A DNA stretch of 61,357 nucleotides, taken from positions 1 through 61,357 of the forward strand of contig NZ_CABUIW010000007.1 of NCBI RefSeq assembly GCF_902491705.1. The letters are read 5' to 3'. Below the pieces are notes generated by a model. That model did no database searches. It saw only the letters and a list, made by a program, of their open reading frames with translations, and was not told the DNA's origin. The translations under genes and the position numbers were made by a program. Source of the DNA: an uncultured Lactobacillus sp. (GTDB lineage: Bacteria > Bacillota > Bacilli > Lactobacillales > Lactobacillaceae). Of the stretch, positions 1 through 8,688 are shown in pieces; positions within the stretch are counted from its first letter, which is position 1, and the number at the start of each line of letters is the position of its first letter.

Positions 1-55
1 TCAATCCTTAATAGCTTAATATCAATAAAGTGTCCAATTTTCTTGGGTCACTACA
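1..55. mobile_element. End of an IS3/IS150-group insertion sequence (inverted repeat)
   Basis: Read on the minus strand from 55 to 31 the sequence begins TGTAGTGACCC and ends AAATTGGACA. This is the typical form of the terminal inverted repeats of IS150-group (IS3 family) elements. The outer tip is at 55, so the body of the element lies to the left, outside the window; only about 55 bases are visible. No transposase can be read here. The call rests on resemblance to the remembered IR pattern, and a partial or decayed copy is possible. Confidence 0.45.
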
Positions 56-421
56 ATCAAACGTATTTTTTATGCTTTCAAATTACTATATCTTTTCACT
101 TGTATAAGCTTCGTATGAAAGATCAAATTCACCTTAGTTTAAATGAATCCAAAAGTACATAATATTGAGGTATTTGCACAAAATATTTTTGATTAATGAT
201 TCACAGTTTGAAGAACCTTAGATAGAAATGTGCAATTAGGAAAATTTCCTTTTCTTAAATCGACTAATACAGTAGCTTAATAATGTAATTTCTTAAGTGA
301 ACAAATTTTAATCAGGATATCGCTAAAAAATATGGTATTGATTTATCTTTAAGAACTGTTAAAATTCATAGGGATTAAATAATTAAAATAGTTGACTTAA
401 TTAATAGAAAGAAAAATAGAT
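56..421. other. AT-rich gene-free stretch with a possible transposase scrap
   Basis: No complete gene is seen here. At 309-380 a short plus-strand reading gives FNQDIAKKYGIDLS followed by TVKIHRD and a stop. It resembles the helix-turn-helix start of an IS3-type OrfA and may be a transposon remnant. The palindrome GGAAAATTTCC lies at 239-249. No convincing promoter with both boxes was found ahead of the lipoprotein gene at 422. Confidence 0.3.
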
Positions 422-1477
422 ATGAAATTAGTTACTAAACAATCATTAGCACTTCTTTTTGCAGCAACTGCGTTAGGATTAAGTGCTTGTAGTAATTCCA
501 ATCAAAATAGCGGTAAGCCAAGCAATAATAAAAATGCTAATTCAAAAATAATCAAGCATAAATCAAGTTCAAGCTCAAATACTAAGCCTGGAACCTTATC
601 AGCAGATCAAATAGGACCTAAAGAAAATGTAAGTATTATTACTATTTATGCAGCTAGAAAATATGGTAATGGCTGGCAAAAAGTTTTAGATAATGCCAAA
701 GATTCATCATTGAATGCAAGCTTGGAAAGTAGATCTTCTGCTTCAGGCGACTATCGCGGTCAAGGTTATATTTATCAAGTTAGCGCTGGAAAGAGTAGTT
801 CTGACACCTGCTACACCATTAGCGGCGATGGCTCTAGTCAAATCATTTATTTATATCAAGGTGATAAATATTTAGGTTCATCTACAGTCGGCGAAATTGT
901 TGATTATTTGAATAAGTTGAATTGCGATGACGAAGTAAAGTCATTAATGAACAATGTTCAAATCGGTACGCAATCTAATGATGATCAAGATTCAGATGGT
1001 GATGATTCTGGTTCTGGACGCAAAAAGTCTAATGTTCCAGGGGATGAAGGAGTGTTTACTACTCCAACTGATATTCGCGGTACTTGGTATGGTACTGAAA
1101 TAAAGGAGCTTACTATTGGTGCACACACTATTAGTGGCAATGGTAGTGGAACTACTCAATTGCATAAACAAGATCCAAACTTTAGCGATAAAGATAAGCT
1201 AAGTAGTGCAAGTGCCAGACATGCTAAGGACTTTGGAGCTGCAAATATGCGTAATTTAGATGGTTTTAATTTTATGGTGGTAGCTGGTTGGACACAAATC
1301 GATGGCTCTCGTGGTATGTATGCTGCTCACACTGAAAATGGTCAACCAGTTCTTCTAATCGTTTCATCAGGTGGCGGTTTACAAGAAATTTTATGGAAGA
1401 CACCTCAATTAGCACACAAATATGCTCACACCAAATTTAGCGATTTAAAGAAATTAGGCGGAATTATGAGCGAATAA
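422..1477 (+). CDS. Secreted lipoprotein of unknown function
   Basis: The 351-residue product starts with a short basic segment and a hydrophobic stretch ending in the lipobox L-S-A-C, with the acceptor at Cys23. It should therefore be exported and anchored to the outer face of the membrane by a diacylglycerol. A Ser/Asn/Lys-rich linker (about 24-60) is followed by a globular part (about 65-180), an Asp/Ser-rich hinge around 185-200, and a second globular part with the segments ELTIGAHTIS and YAAHTENGQPVLLIV. I do not recognise a catalytic motif. It resembles the many lineage-specific lipoproteins of lactobacilli; substrate binding or a surface role is only a guess. A hairpin terminator follows at 1498. 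Confidence 0.85.
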   Translation: MKLVTKQSLALLFAATALGLSACSNSNQNSGKPSNNKNANSKIIKHKSSSSSNTKPGTLSADQIGPKENVSIITIYAARKYGNGWQKVLDNAKDSSLNASLESRSSASGDYRGQGYIYQVSAGKSSSDTCYTISGDGSSQIIYLYQGDKYLGSSTVGEIVDYLNKLNCDDEVKSLMNNVQIGTQSNDDQDSDGDDSGSGRKKSNVPGDEGVFTTPTDIRGTWYGTEIKELTIGAHTISGNGSGTTQLHKQDPNFSDKDKLSSASARHAKDFGAANMRNLDGFNFMVVAGWTQIDGSRGMYAAHTENGQPVLLIVSSGGGLQEILWKTPQLAHKYAHTKFSDLKKLGGIMSE

Positions 1478-1497
1478 AATTGCTGTTTAAATGATTA

Positions 1498-1524
1498 ATG
1501 GCTGATTTATTTCAGCCATTTTTT
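1498..1524 (+). terminator. Rho-independent terminator after the lipoprotein gene
   Basis: ATGGCTGA (1498-1505) pairs with TCAGCCAT (1512-1519) and is followed by a T run. It separates the lipoprotein gene from the GtrA-like gene. Confidence 0.8.
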
Positions 1525-1543
1525 ATGCGAAAATAATCTAAGT

Positions 1544-1954
1544 ATGAAAAAGATAAATGAATTAATACATAGTCCTGGTTTCATTCAATTAGTAAAGTAC
1601 GTTTTAATTGGTATTTTAGGGTTAGTTGTAGATTTTGGAATTTATATGATTTTGACGCATTTTAATATGAACGTTGAAGTGGCAAATATGATTTCTTCAA
1701 CTTGTGGGATTATCAATAATTTCTTGTGGAATTCTTACACTAACTTTAAAGTTCATGATCGAATGCTTTTGCGTTTTATTTCTTACTTTTTAGTTGGACA
1801 AATTACGACAGTATTCACTACAGTTTCACTGTTTATTTTTACGACTAAATTAGGGATGCCACATTTGATAGTAAAGGCAGTAGCTACCTTTGTTGCAACG
1901 CTGATTCAATTTGTAATTAATAAGGTGATTACTTTTAGGAAAGCAAGCCACTAA
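1544..1954 (+). CDS. GtrA family integral membrane protein
   Basis: The 136-residue protein has four hydrophobic segments (about 15-36, 42-60, 76-100 and 107-128), the usual GtrA/DPMS layout. The N-terminal LVKYVLIGILGLVVDFGIY and the central NNFLWNSYTNFK are family hallmarks. GtrA proteins are thought to help move or present lipid-linked sugars for wall or teichoic-acid glycosylation. No glycosyltransferase partner lies beside it, so its substrate is unknown. It is monocistronic, between two terminators. Confidence 0.9.
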   Translation: MKKINELIHSPGFIQLVKYVLIGILGLVVDFGIYMILTHFNMNVEVANMISSTCGIINNFLWNSYTNFKVHDRMLLRFISYFLVGQITTVFTTVSLFIFTTKLGMPHLIVKAVATFVATLIQFVINKVITFRKASH

Positions 1955-1969
1955 GAATTGATATATTTG

Positions 1970-2004
1970 AGCATTCTAGATGAATTATCTGGAGTGCTTT
2001 TTTT
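1970..2004 (+). terminator. Rho-independent terminator after the GtrA gene
   Basis: AGCATTCTAGAT pairs with ATCTGGAGTGCT (two G-T wobbles) around a short loop, followed by seven T. Confidence 0.8.
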
Positions 2005-2075
2005 CGTATGCTTATAAAATTTCTGCAAATATCAATTATAATAGTCTTAATCATTAAATATAGATAGGACAAATT

Positions 2076-2897
2076 ATGACAATAGGACAAGCATTAAAAT
2101 CACTTCGTTTACATGCAGGACTAACTCAAGAAGAAATGGCCGCAGGAATTATGTCAGTATCTTTTTATTCAAAGGTGGAACGTGACATTCATGAAATTGA
2201 TACGAATACATTAATTAAACTTCTTGCTGTTCATCGTTTTGATGCAATATCGTTTTTCACACAAGTAGTTAATCAAGATAAAAATATAGGTAATCCATAT
2301 TATTCAATTGAATCTGAAATCACTTTTGCAAGAAATACTAAGGACTTAAAGAAGCTGGATGAAATTAACAAAAGAATAAAAGAAGAGGATTCAATTCCAA
2401 ATTGGTTACGATTCAGGGTGGAATTAGCTTATGCTTGGGTCACACATTCAAATAAATACATCTCACCAGAATTAAAGAAAAAAGTTAGAAATGGTGAAAT
2501 TCTTCCAACAGATAATTGGGACCGAAGATCATACTATTTCTTGAGCCAAGCTGTCATTTTTATGGATATTAAAGAAGCATACGAGCAAGTAAATTTGGCT
2601 TATGCTGCTTTTAAAAAGCATCCAGCAACTGATCCATTTTCTTTACAATTTGTTTCCTGGATTGCAGTTAATTTTCTTAACTGTTGCTATCACCAAAAGG
2701 CTGATGTTAAATATACAAAAAGTTCGATTGAATTTTTACGTTCACTGCCAATCACTCCAGAAATTGGATTTAGTGCTGTTTTAGGCACGTATTATGAAGC
2801 TTTGTTTAATCATGATCAAAAAGTTGTTGATGCTGTCATTCTGGTCCTGAAAAAGAGCAAATTTTATGGTTTGATTGAAGATACTGTAGGAAAATAA
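2076..2897 (+). CDS. Rgg/GadR/MutR-type transcriptional regulator (first copy)
   Basis: The 273-residue protein has an N-terminal XRE-type helix-turn-helix (about residues 4-60: GQALKSLRLHAGLTQEEMA, then SFYSKVERDIHEID) and a long helical C-terminal part of the kind that binds peptides in Rgg proteins. The length matches the family (about 270-290). AGGACA precedes the ATG, and a possible -10 TATAAT lies at 2037-2042. Rgg proteins are usually stand-alone regulators or sensors of short hydrophobic peptides. I found no peptide gene beside it. It is the first of three tandem paralogues, which suggests local duplication and divergence. Confidence 0.88.
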   Translation: MTIGQALKSLRLHAGLTQEEMAAGIMSVSFYSKVERDIHEIDTNTLIKLLAVHRFDAISFFTQVVNQDKNIGNPYYSIESEITFARNTKDLKKLDEINKRIKEEDSIPNWLRFRVELAYAWVTHSNKYISPELKKKVRNGEILPTDNWDRRSYYFLSQAVIFMDIKEAYEQVNLAYAAFKKHPATDPFSLQFVSWIAVNFLNCCYHQKADVKYTKSSIEFLRSLPITPEIGFSAVLGTYYEALFNHDQKVVDAVILVLKKSKFYGLIEDTVGK

Positions 2898-2903
2898 TAA
2901 TTT

Positions 2904-2923
2904 AACTTTCGATATGGAAAGTT
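2904..2923. promoter_or_regulatory. Inverted repeat between the first and second rgg genes
   Basis: AACTTTC (2904-2910) and GAAAGTT (2917-2923) form a perfect 7-bp inverted repeat with a 6-base centre. No T run follows, so it is not a standard terminator. It could be an operator for one of the adjacent regulators; this is inference from position only. Confidence 0.35.
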
Positions 2924-2983
2924 TCAAGCATTAATTGTTCGTTAATCTTATCATTGCTATATAAGATGAATGATGAGGTAAAT

Positions 2984-3730
2984 ATGACGATTGGTGAACA
3001 ATTAAAAGCAACAAGAAAAATGCTAGGATTGACCCAAATGCAAATGTGCCAAAATGTAATATCTGAATCTTTTTATTCAAAAGTAGAACGAGATAAAAGT
3101 AGAATTGATACAGATGATTTAATACAGATTTTAAATAATCATAAGGTATCACTGTATGACTTTTTTGCACCATTTGATAAACATAGCATTAATAGAAAAA
3201 TGGTTAATGCTGAAATTATTTATGCATTTAATAGACGAGATATAAAAGAACTAAAAAGTATTCAAGCTAAAATTCTTAATGATGAAAAATTAACTTTAAG
3301 AATTAAATTGATGATTGCGTTACTTCAAAATAAAATTGCACAATTACCTGATCAATTACGGCAGGAAATACGATTTAATACTTTACAGATAGGTAATTGG
3401 AATAAAGAAGCTTTATGGGAATTATCAATAATCATAGACTTATATGATTTTGATGAATTGACTATTTTATTGGATTCAATTTTTACTCAATATTCTGAAA
3501 TTGATACTAATGATCAAGAAGTGGTTGCTTTATTAGCAACTATATTTGTTAATTATTTAGTTAAGTGTCAAAAAGTTATTAATTATATAGAAAATTTAAA
3601 ATCTAATCCAGATATAGCATTAGTCAAAATTGTGGGGAAATATTATCAGGCATTAATTGATCAAGATAAAATTAATGCAAATAAAATTCGTGGTTTATTA
3701 GTAAACAGTGGTTATATAAGGTACTTATAA
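2984..3730 (+). CDS. Rgg/GadR/MutR-type transcriptional regulator (second copy)
   Basis: The start at 2984 is chosen because GAGG lies 6 bases ahead and the residues align with the first copy (MTIGEQLKATRKMLGLTQ against MTIGQALKSLRLHAGLTQ). An upstream in-frame start at 2954 would add ten unrelated residues. The product has 248 residues: an HTH (about 4-60) and a helical sensor region with WNKEALWELSIII, matching the first copy's WDRRSYYFLSQAV. It is slightly shorter than the first copy. It lies 86 bases after copy one and 12 bases before copy three. Its targets are unknown; the surface-protein genes downstream are candidates by position only. Confidence 0.85.
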   Translation: MTIGEQLKATRKMLGLTQMQMCQNVISESFYSKVERDKSRIDTDDLIQILNNHKVSLYDFFAPFDKHSINRKMVNAEIIYAFNRRDIKELKSIQAKILNDEKLTLRIKLMIALLQNKIAQLPDQLRQEIRFNTLQIGNWNKEALWELSIIIDLYDFDELTILLDSIFTQYSEIDTNDQEVVALLATIFVNYLVKCQKVINYIENLKSNPDIALVKIVGKYYQALIDQDKINANKIRGLLVNSGYIRYL

Positions 3731-3742
3731 TAATGTGAGATT

Positions 3743-4144
3743 ATGGAAATTGGAAAAAAGTTGAAAGAAATAAGACTTTTTCAAGGAAAAAGTCAAAAAG
3801 AAATGATTGCTGGCAATTTTGATCGCTCTTTTTATTCTAGAATTGAAAATGGTCAAAATGACATTGCTGCAGAGTATTTGATTAAAATTTTGCAAAAAAA
3901 CAATATTTCTGTTGTCGATTTTTTTAGTGATTTTGGAGATGCTGAACCTAAAAATAGAATTTATCAAGCTAAAATTGAAGAAGCATATGTAGCTAAGAAT
4001 ATTAATGAACTAAAAGAAATAAAGAATGATCCTAATTTTACTAATCAAGTAGTTAAAAAAATGATCGAATTATTGATTGCAAAATTAGAATGTAAATCAT
4101 ATAAATATGCAAAATTAAGGGATTATTTTAAAAAATACATTTGA
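3743..4144 (+). pseudogene. Rgg-type regulator, C-terminally truncated (third copy)
   Basis: The ORF encodes 133 residues: a full HTH domain (EIGKKLKEIRLFQGKSQKEM, then SFYSRIENGQND) and the start of the helical region (KMIELLIAKLE aligns with LMIALLQNKIA of the second copy). It stops at TGA 4142-4144, about half the length of its neighbours. The next base pairs already encode a coiled-coil surface protein in another frame. I infer that a deletion removed the rest of this gene. The remnant could still bind DNA, but without a sensor domain. Confidence 0.75.
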
Positions 4145-6839
4145 CAAGTGTTTTAAAAGATAAACAAGATGCTAATGAAGCTGCAAAGCAAAATGTAGAT
4201 AATGCTTTAAACGCTTTGAAGGGTGTAGGTGTTAAAGAAGCTCAAAGTGCACTTGAGAATGCAACACAAAAGCAAAGTAATGTTGAAACTGAGATAAATA
4301 ATACAAACAAGAGTATTCAAAATCTACAAGAAAATATTAATCAAATTCAAACTAAAATATCTCAAGCTCAAACTTTAAAATCCAATGCTGAGGCTGCTCA
4401 AAGTAAAGCACAGCAAAATGCACAGTCTGCAGCTTCTACATTGAAAAAAGCTAATTCTGATTTTGAAGCACAGAAATCTGAAATTGATAAATTAAATAAT
4501 CAATTAAATGATTTAAAAGATCAAACTAAGAATACTATTGATTTAGTAGATGCTAATAAATTTAAAAAAGCTTTTTCTGATTATGAATTATTCCACTGGG
4601 AAAATATAACTGTCGGAAAAAATGGTGGTTTTACTGATGATGATATTGAATATCTTAAAGCTGCAAGATCCAAGAATAAATATCAAAGTATTGAAGCTGA
4701 TAAGAATAAAAAAGTAGATATTAATAATTTAACTGATGAACAATTAAATGACTTGTCATTATTTACTGCTAATATCTTAAATAAAGTAAGAATGCAGTTA
4801 GGCTTAAGTTCCGATAATACGCAAGTTACTGCAGGCAGCGTTGACATGGCTAAACTAGTTGCTAAAGAATATACAACCGATTATAAAGCAGATAAGTGGC
4901 ATCCAAGTGACAATTGGCATGATGATGCAGCACTTCAAAGAGTAGTAAGTAAAACACATACAGCTTTAACTGAAGAAATGGAAGCTAGCAACTTGCCTGA
5001 ACCTGTAACTATGGATGATCTGAAGTGTGGAATCTATAATAATTTAATTGATATGATTCTAACTAATGGAAATGGTATTGATAGTGCAGGAGCAAAAGCA
5101 ACTTATGAATTGGCACATGCTCAAGGACTGTTAGGCTTAGGATTTCCAAGTCTAGAAGAGATGAAATCCGAAATAAAAGAAATTAAGGCTGATATGGCTG
5201 CAGGCCATACTTCCGGTAGTAGCATTGATGGAAAAATGTATTATAATCAAGATTATATAGATAAAGCTAACAGCTTAATCAATGAAATTGAAAAGAATCA
5301 TCAATATATTATAAATACAGATGATATGGATCCAATGCATTATGTAGGTGTTTCTTTCACAGTTCATGGTACAAAATACGGTAAGGTGAATACAATGATT
5401 CACTTTATAAATTCAGTATCATTTGATACTAGGGAAAATTCTCATTTTGTCAAAAGTAAGGCTATTCAGTCATATGACTCTCAACTTCATACAGTTAATG
5501 AAAATATTAAAACTGAAAATAGTAAATTAACGCCATTAACAGAAAAAGTTGAAGCTGCAACTAAAGAAAACAAATCTAAAATTTTGAATTTAAATGCTGC
5601 AAATGCTGCATTAGGCTCAGCCAACGTTACATTGAATAATTTGAATTCAAACTTAAAAGATGAAAACTTAAAGTTATCAGCGGCTAAACAAAAAGTTGCT
5701 AATTTGAGTAGGGCTTTAAAGGAAGCAACAAACGAATTAAATGCGGCAAAGGAAACGTATAATAATTTAACTGCTTCTCAAAGCCAAAAAGTTAAAAACT
5801 ACAATAACGCAGTTGAAATTCAAAAAGCTACTAAAGCTGATTTGGCTCAAGCTCAATCAAATCTTAATAATGCCAATGCAGTATTAGCTGCAGCCCAAAC
5901 CCAACTTAAAAACTTGCAAAATATTGCTAATGAAAAAGCAGTAGCTGTAGCAACTGCCCAAACTGCTTATGAGACAGCTAAGAAACGTGTTGAAGCTTTG
6001 AAGAATGCACCACAAGTTTTAGCCGATGCAACTGCTACGGTAGCTAAAGCTCAAGCAGCCTACGATGCAGTAAAGAAAGCTGCCGATGAAGCTGCAACAC
6101 AACTTAAAGCTTTAGCTCCAGCTAAAACAACTGCTGATGCTAAAGTTGCTGCAGCCCAATCTGAATATGATAGTGCACTTGCTAACTTGAAGGCTGCCCA
6201 AGATAAACTTGCTAATGCCAAGGCTGCTCTTGAACAAATTAAGCAATCTGAAGATATGATGAACCAATTTGTTCCAAATATTATTTCAGATAATACTTCA
6301 AGTTCTGAGAATTCTTCAGTAGGTTCAAATAGCACATCAGGTTCCGAGAATTCTTCAGTAGTTTCAAATATTACGTCAGATAACAATTCAGGTTCTGAAA
6401 ATACTTCAGTAAGTGCTTCAGAATATAAGTCAGTTAAGTTAACTCATAATGCTTATATTTACACTAAGGCTCTTAAGACTGTAAAGAACAGTAATAAGAA
6501 GAATATTGTTCTTAAGAAAGGTAGCTACCTTAAGGCTTTGAATAATGGCAAGGTTTATGTCATTAAAGGCAAGAAGTATTATCAAATTGGTAAGAACAAG
6601 TTCGTTAAAGTTGCTAATACTTTAGCTAAGAAGTCTAAGAGTTATGTAGCAGTTGTTAAAGGCCGTAAGAACCATAAGGTAAGAGTATATTTAGGTAATG
6701 GTAAATTTGCCAAGAAATATGTTTACGGACAAAGATATATAAGTTTGCCGAAAAGAAGATTATTAAAGGCAAGACTTATTACAGAATTTCTGGTAAGAAA
6801 CTTTGGATTCCTGCAAGTAAATTAGACTTAAAGAAATAA
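4132..6839 (+). pseudogene. SEC10/PgrA-type surface exclusion protein with SLAP domain, broken at both ends
   Basis: The reading frame is open from 4132 after a TAA at 4129 and has only a TTG (4141) as a possible start. There is no signal peptide, although the rest is plainly a secreted wall protein. It has an N-terminal coiled coil (to about 140), a domain like the SEC10/PgrA surface-exclusion domain (about 145-440, with KWHPSDNWHDDAALQRVV), a long Ala-rich coiled coil (about 450-705), a Ser/Asn-rich linker with repeats, and a C-terminal SLAP domain. The frame as written ends at 6825 with unrelated residues. Adding one base near 6731-6733 restores TYYRISGKKLWIPASKLDL and a stop at 6837-6839, matching the next protein's end. 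Both export and cell attachment should be lost. It could be a sequencing error at the 3' end, but not at the 5' end. Confidence 0.8.
6288..6420 (+). repeat. Ser-rich linker repeats
   Basis: Three imperfect copies of a unit reading (S)SENSSV or SENTSV plus about ten residues lie between the coiled coil and the SLAP domain. The DNA block gagaattcttcagta occurs twice exactly, about 45 bases apart. Such linkers vary in length between strains by slippage or recombination. Confidence 0.7.
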
Positions 6840-6858
6840 TAGTAGGAGTATAAAAAAG

Positions 6859-8388
6859 ATGAAGAGAACGAAGGTCGTAAGTTTAGCTGCAGCTGCATTA
6901 TTGGCTGTTGTACCAGCAACTGTTGTTGCAGTAAAAAATGCACCAACTAAGATTGTCTTAGCTGCTGAAAACGAAGATGTGAAAGATGGCAGTACTGCAG
7001 AAAAGGCTAAGGTTATTATTTATAAAAATGATGATTTACATACTAAGATTAGTATTCATCCAGATAATATAGATTCAAAGGATCCTGATAGTGATCAAAT
7101 CACAGATGAGGACGTTGTTAATTATTATGAAAAGAGTAGTCAGCTTTATATAAATGGAACGAACTATGATCCCAAAAAGGATCAATTTCGGGGAAATCTA
7201 GAAGATGATTTATATACTCCAAAGGATCCTGATTATCAACATAATAATGCAATATTAAAATATAATGGTGACTATCAAGGTGTAGGCGAGGGCTATGGTA
7301 CTATAACAACTGCAAACATAAAGGATCCTGATGTAGATATCCCCACAAAATTAAAAGTTGGAGATGAAATATCAGTATCTATTGATTTACCATATTTGGA
7401 ACGCAACACTTGGTATACTTGGACTACTACTAAAGATGTAGATAAGTTGATAAGGGATGCTAATGAAAAGCTTAAATCTGAGGGCGGCTTGCCACAAGAA
7501 TATCTAGATAATATAAAATATACGAAAAATGGTGATACTTGGACTGTTGCTGAAAAAACAAATGATTATGGGGACTTCCCATCTGTCTTTAGTTCTGGTT
7601 CAACTTCTAATGATTACGAAGGAGTAATTAAGTTACCAAGTGATTATATCTTGCCTGATGGTAATTTCATAATTTCTGATGATAAGGATGCATTTAGAAT
7701 TGATCATGATGGAATTAAAGGCGAACGTGTAGAAGTACCAGATACTGATGATAATTTAAATGTTGATGATAAGGGAAATGTTAACGATCCAACGATTAAT
7801 AATAATACCTCATCATCAGATAATTCTGTTGTTGACAATGATGTCTCAAAAACAGATAACACTGTAAATACAACCACTACTGTTCCTGCTCAACCTAATG
7901 TTGATGTGAAGAAAGATGTAGATCATAAAGATATTAATGATAATAATACAAATACTAATAAAAAAATTATTTCAAAAGCACCAGAAGCAATGTATTACTC
8001 ACACAATGCTTACTTCTATGATAAAAATGGTAAAGTTTTGAAAAAATTTGGAAACTATTGGTATGCATCTAAGTATCATAAGTTAGCTCCTTTGGATAAT
8101 GGAAAGATTTATACAATTAAAGGTAAACCATTCTACCGTGTTGGAAAGAATAAATATGTTAAAGTCGCTAATGCGGCAAAGTTACCTCGTAAGATAAATC
8201 TTAAAGGTTCTAGAAAAGGAACAACTCTTTACTTCTATACAAGTAAAGGTAAATTTGCTCATAAATTTACTACTAGTAAGAAGAATATTAAATTCAATAG
8301 TAGTAAATTTATTGAAGGATTCTTGTATTACAAAGTTGCAGGTAAGAAACTTTGGGTTCGTGCAAAGGATATCAATTTAGCTAAATAA
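6859..8388 (+). CDS. Secreted SLAP-domain surface protein
   Basis: The 509-residue protein starts at ATG 6859 behind AGTAGGAGT. A signal peptide covers about residues 1-36 (MKRTKVVSLAAAALLAVVP, with cleavage likely near VLAAEN). The middle (about 37-290) is acidic, with no recognised domain, and contains NTWYTWTTTKD and three KDPD motifs. A low-complexity Asn/Asp/Thr linker (about 295-365) follows. The C-terminus (about 375-509) is a SLAP region of two repeats (SHNAYFYDKNGKVL, then YFYTSKGKFAHKF, ending KKLWVRAKDI). SLAP domains bind wall carbohydrate and hold S-layer-type proteins on the cell. The function of the exposed part is unknown. It lies 20 bases after the broken paralogue. Confidence 0.88.
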   Translation: MKRTKVVSLAAAALLAVVPATVVAVKNAPTKIVLAAENEDVKDGSTAEKAKVIIYKNDDLHTKISIHPDNIDSKDPDSDQITDEDVVNYYEKSSQLYINGTNYDPKKDQFRGNLEDDLYTPKDPDYQHNNAILKYNGDYQGVGEGYGTITTANIKDPDVDIPTKLKVGDEISVSIDLPYLERNTWYTWTTTKDVDKLIRDANEKLKSEGGLPQEYLDNIKYTKNGDTWTVAEKTNDYGDFPSVFSSGSTSNDYEGVIKLPSDYILPDGNFIISDDKDAFRIDHDGIKGERVEVPDTDDNLNVDDKGNVNDPTINNNTSSSDNSVVDNDVSKTDNTVNTTTTVPAQPNVDVKKDVDHKDINDNNTNTNKKIISKAPEAMYYSHNAYFYDKNGKVLKKFGNYWYASKYHKLAPLDNGKIYTIKGKPFYRVGKNKYVKVANAAKLPRKINLKGSRKGTTLYFYTSKGKFAHKFTTSKKNIKFNSSKFIEGFLYYKVAGKKLWVRAKDINLAK

Positions 8389-8409
8389 TTTTTGAAATCG
8401 AATACTTAC

Positions 8410-8438
8410 TTCAATAATTACAAGACTCATGCTATAAT
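8410..8438 (+). promoter_or_regulatory. Probable promoter of the valS T-box transcript
   Basis: TATAAT at 8433-8438 has TTCAAT at 8410-8415 with a 17-base spacer. It lies directly before the T-box stem I. Confidence 0.6.
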
Positions 8439-8449
8439 CATAACCAAAG

Positions 8450-8678
8450 CAATGATCAAGAGTAATCAACTTTATTTACAGAGAAAAGCCGTTATAGCTG
8501 AGAGGCCAGAAGTTGATTTGTAGCTTGATTAGCTGACTAACTGAACCTAAGTAGGCTAGTCCGGACACTTCAGCGCCGTTATCGCTTATTGAGAGAAGCA
8601 TATTTATATGCTTAAATCATAGGTGGTACCGCGGTTAGTAAATCGTCCTAGACAATATTGTCTAGGACTTTTTTATTG
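8450..8678 (+). promoter_or_regulatory. T-box leader for valS (valine specifier GTA)
   Basis: The T-box core AGGTGGTACCGCGG is at 8621-8634. The terminator hairpin GTCCTAGACA/TGTCTAGGAC (8645-8668) is followed by a T run. Stem I can be traced: ATCAAG (8455-8460) pairs with CTTGAT (8524-8529), AGTAA forms the specifier-side bulge, TCAAC pairs with GTTGA (8512-8516), and the loop between holds GTA at 8520-8522, a valine codon. Uncharged tRNA-Val should pair with GTA and the T-box and stabilise the antiterminator, switching on valS. It fills the gap between the SLAP gene and valS. Confidence 0.95.
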
Positions 8679-8688
8679 GAGGAATTTT

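Noticed and set aside
2898..2983. Short peptide gene (SHP-like) next to the rgg genes
   Set aside because: The only reading, six residues from the ATG at 2914, has no ribosome site and no hydrophobic core.
6060..6386. Minus-strand ORF of 108 residues inside the surface-protein gene
   Set aside because: It mirrors the Ala-rich coiled coil and Ser repeats; its Glu/Ala composition is a shadow and no ribosome site is seen.
8623..8688. Longer valS start
   Set aside because: These codons lie within the T-box core and terminator and are not translated in such leaders.
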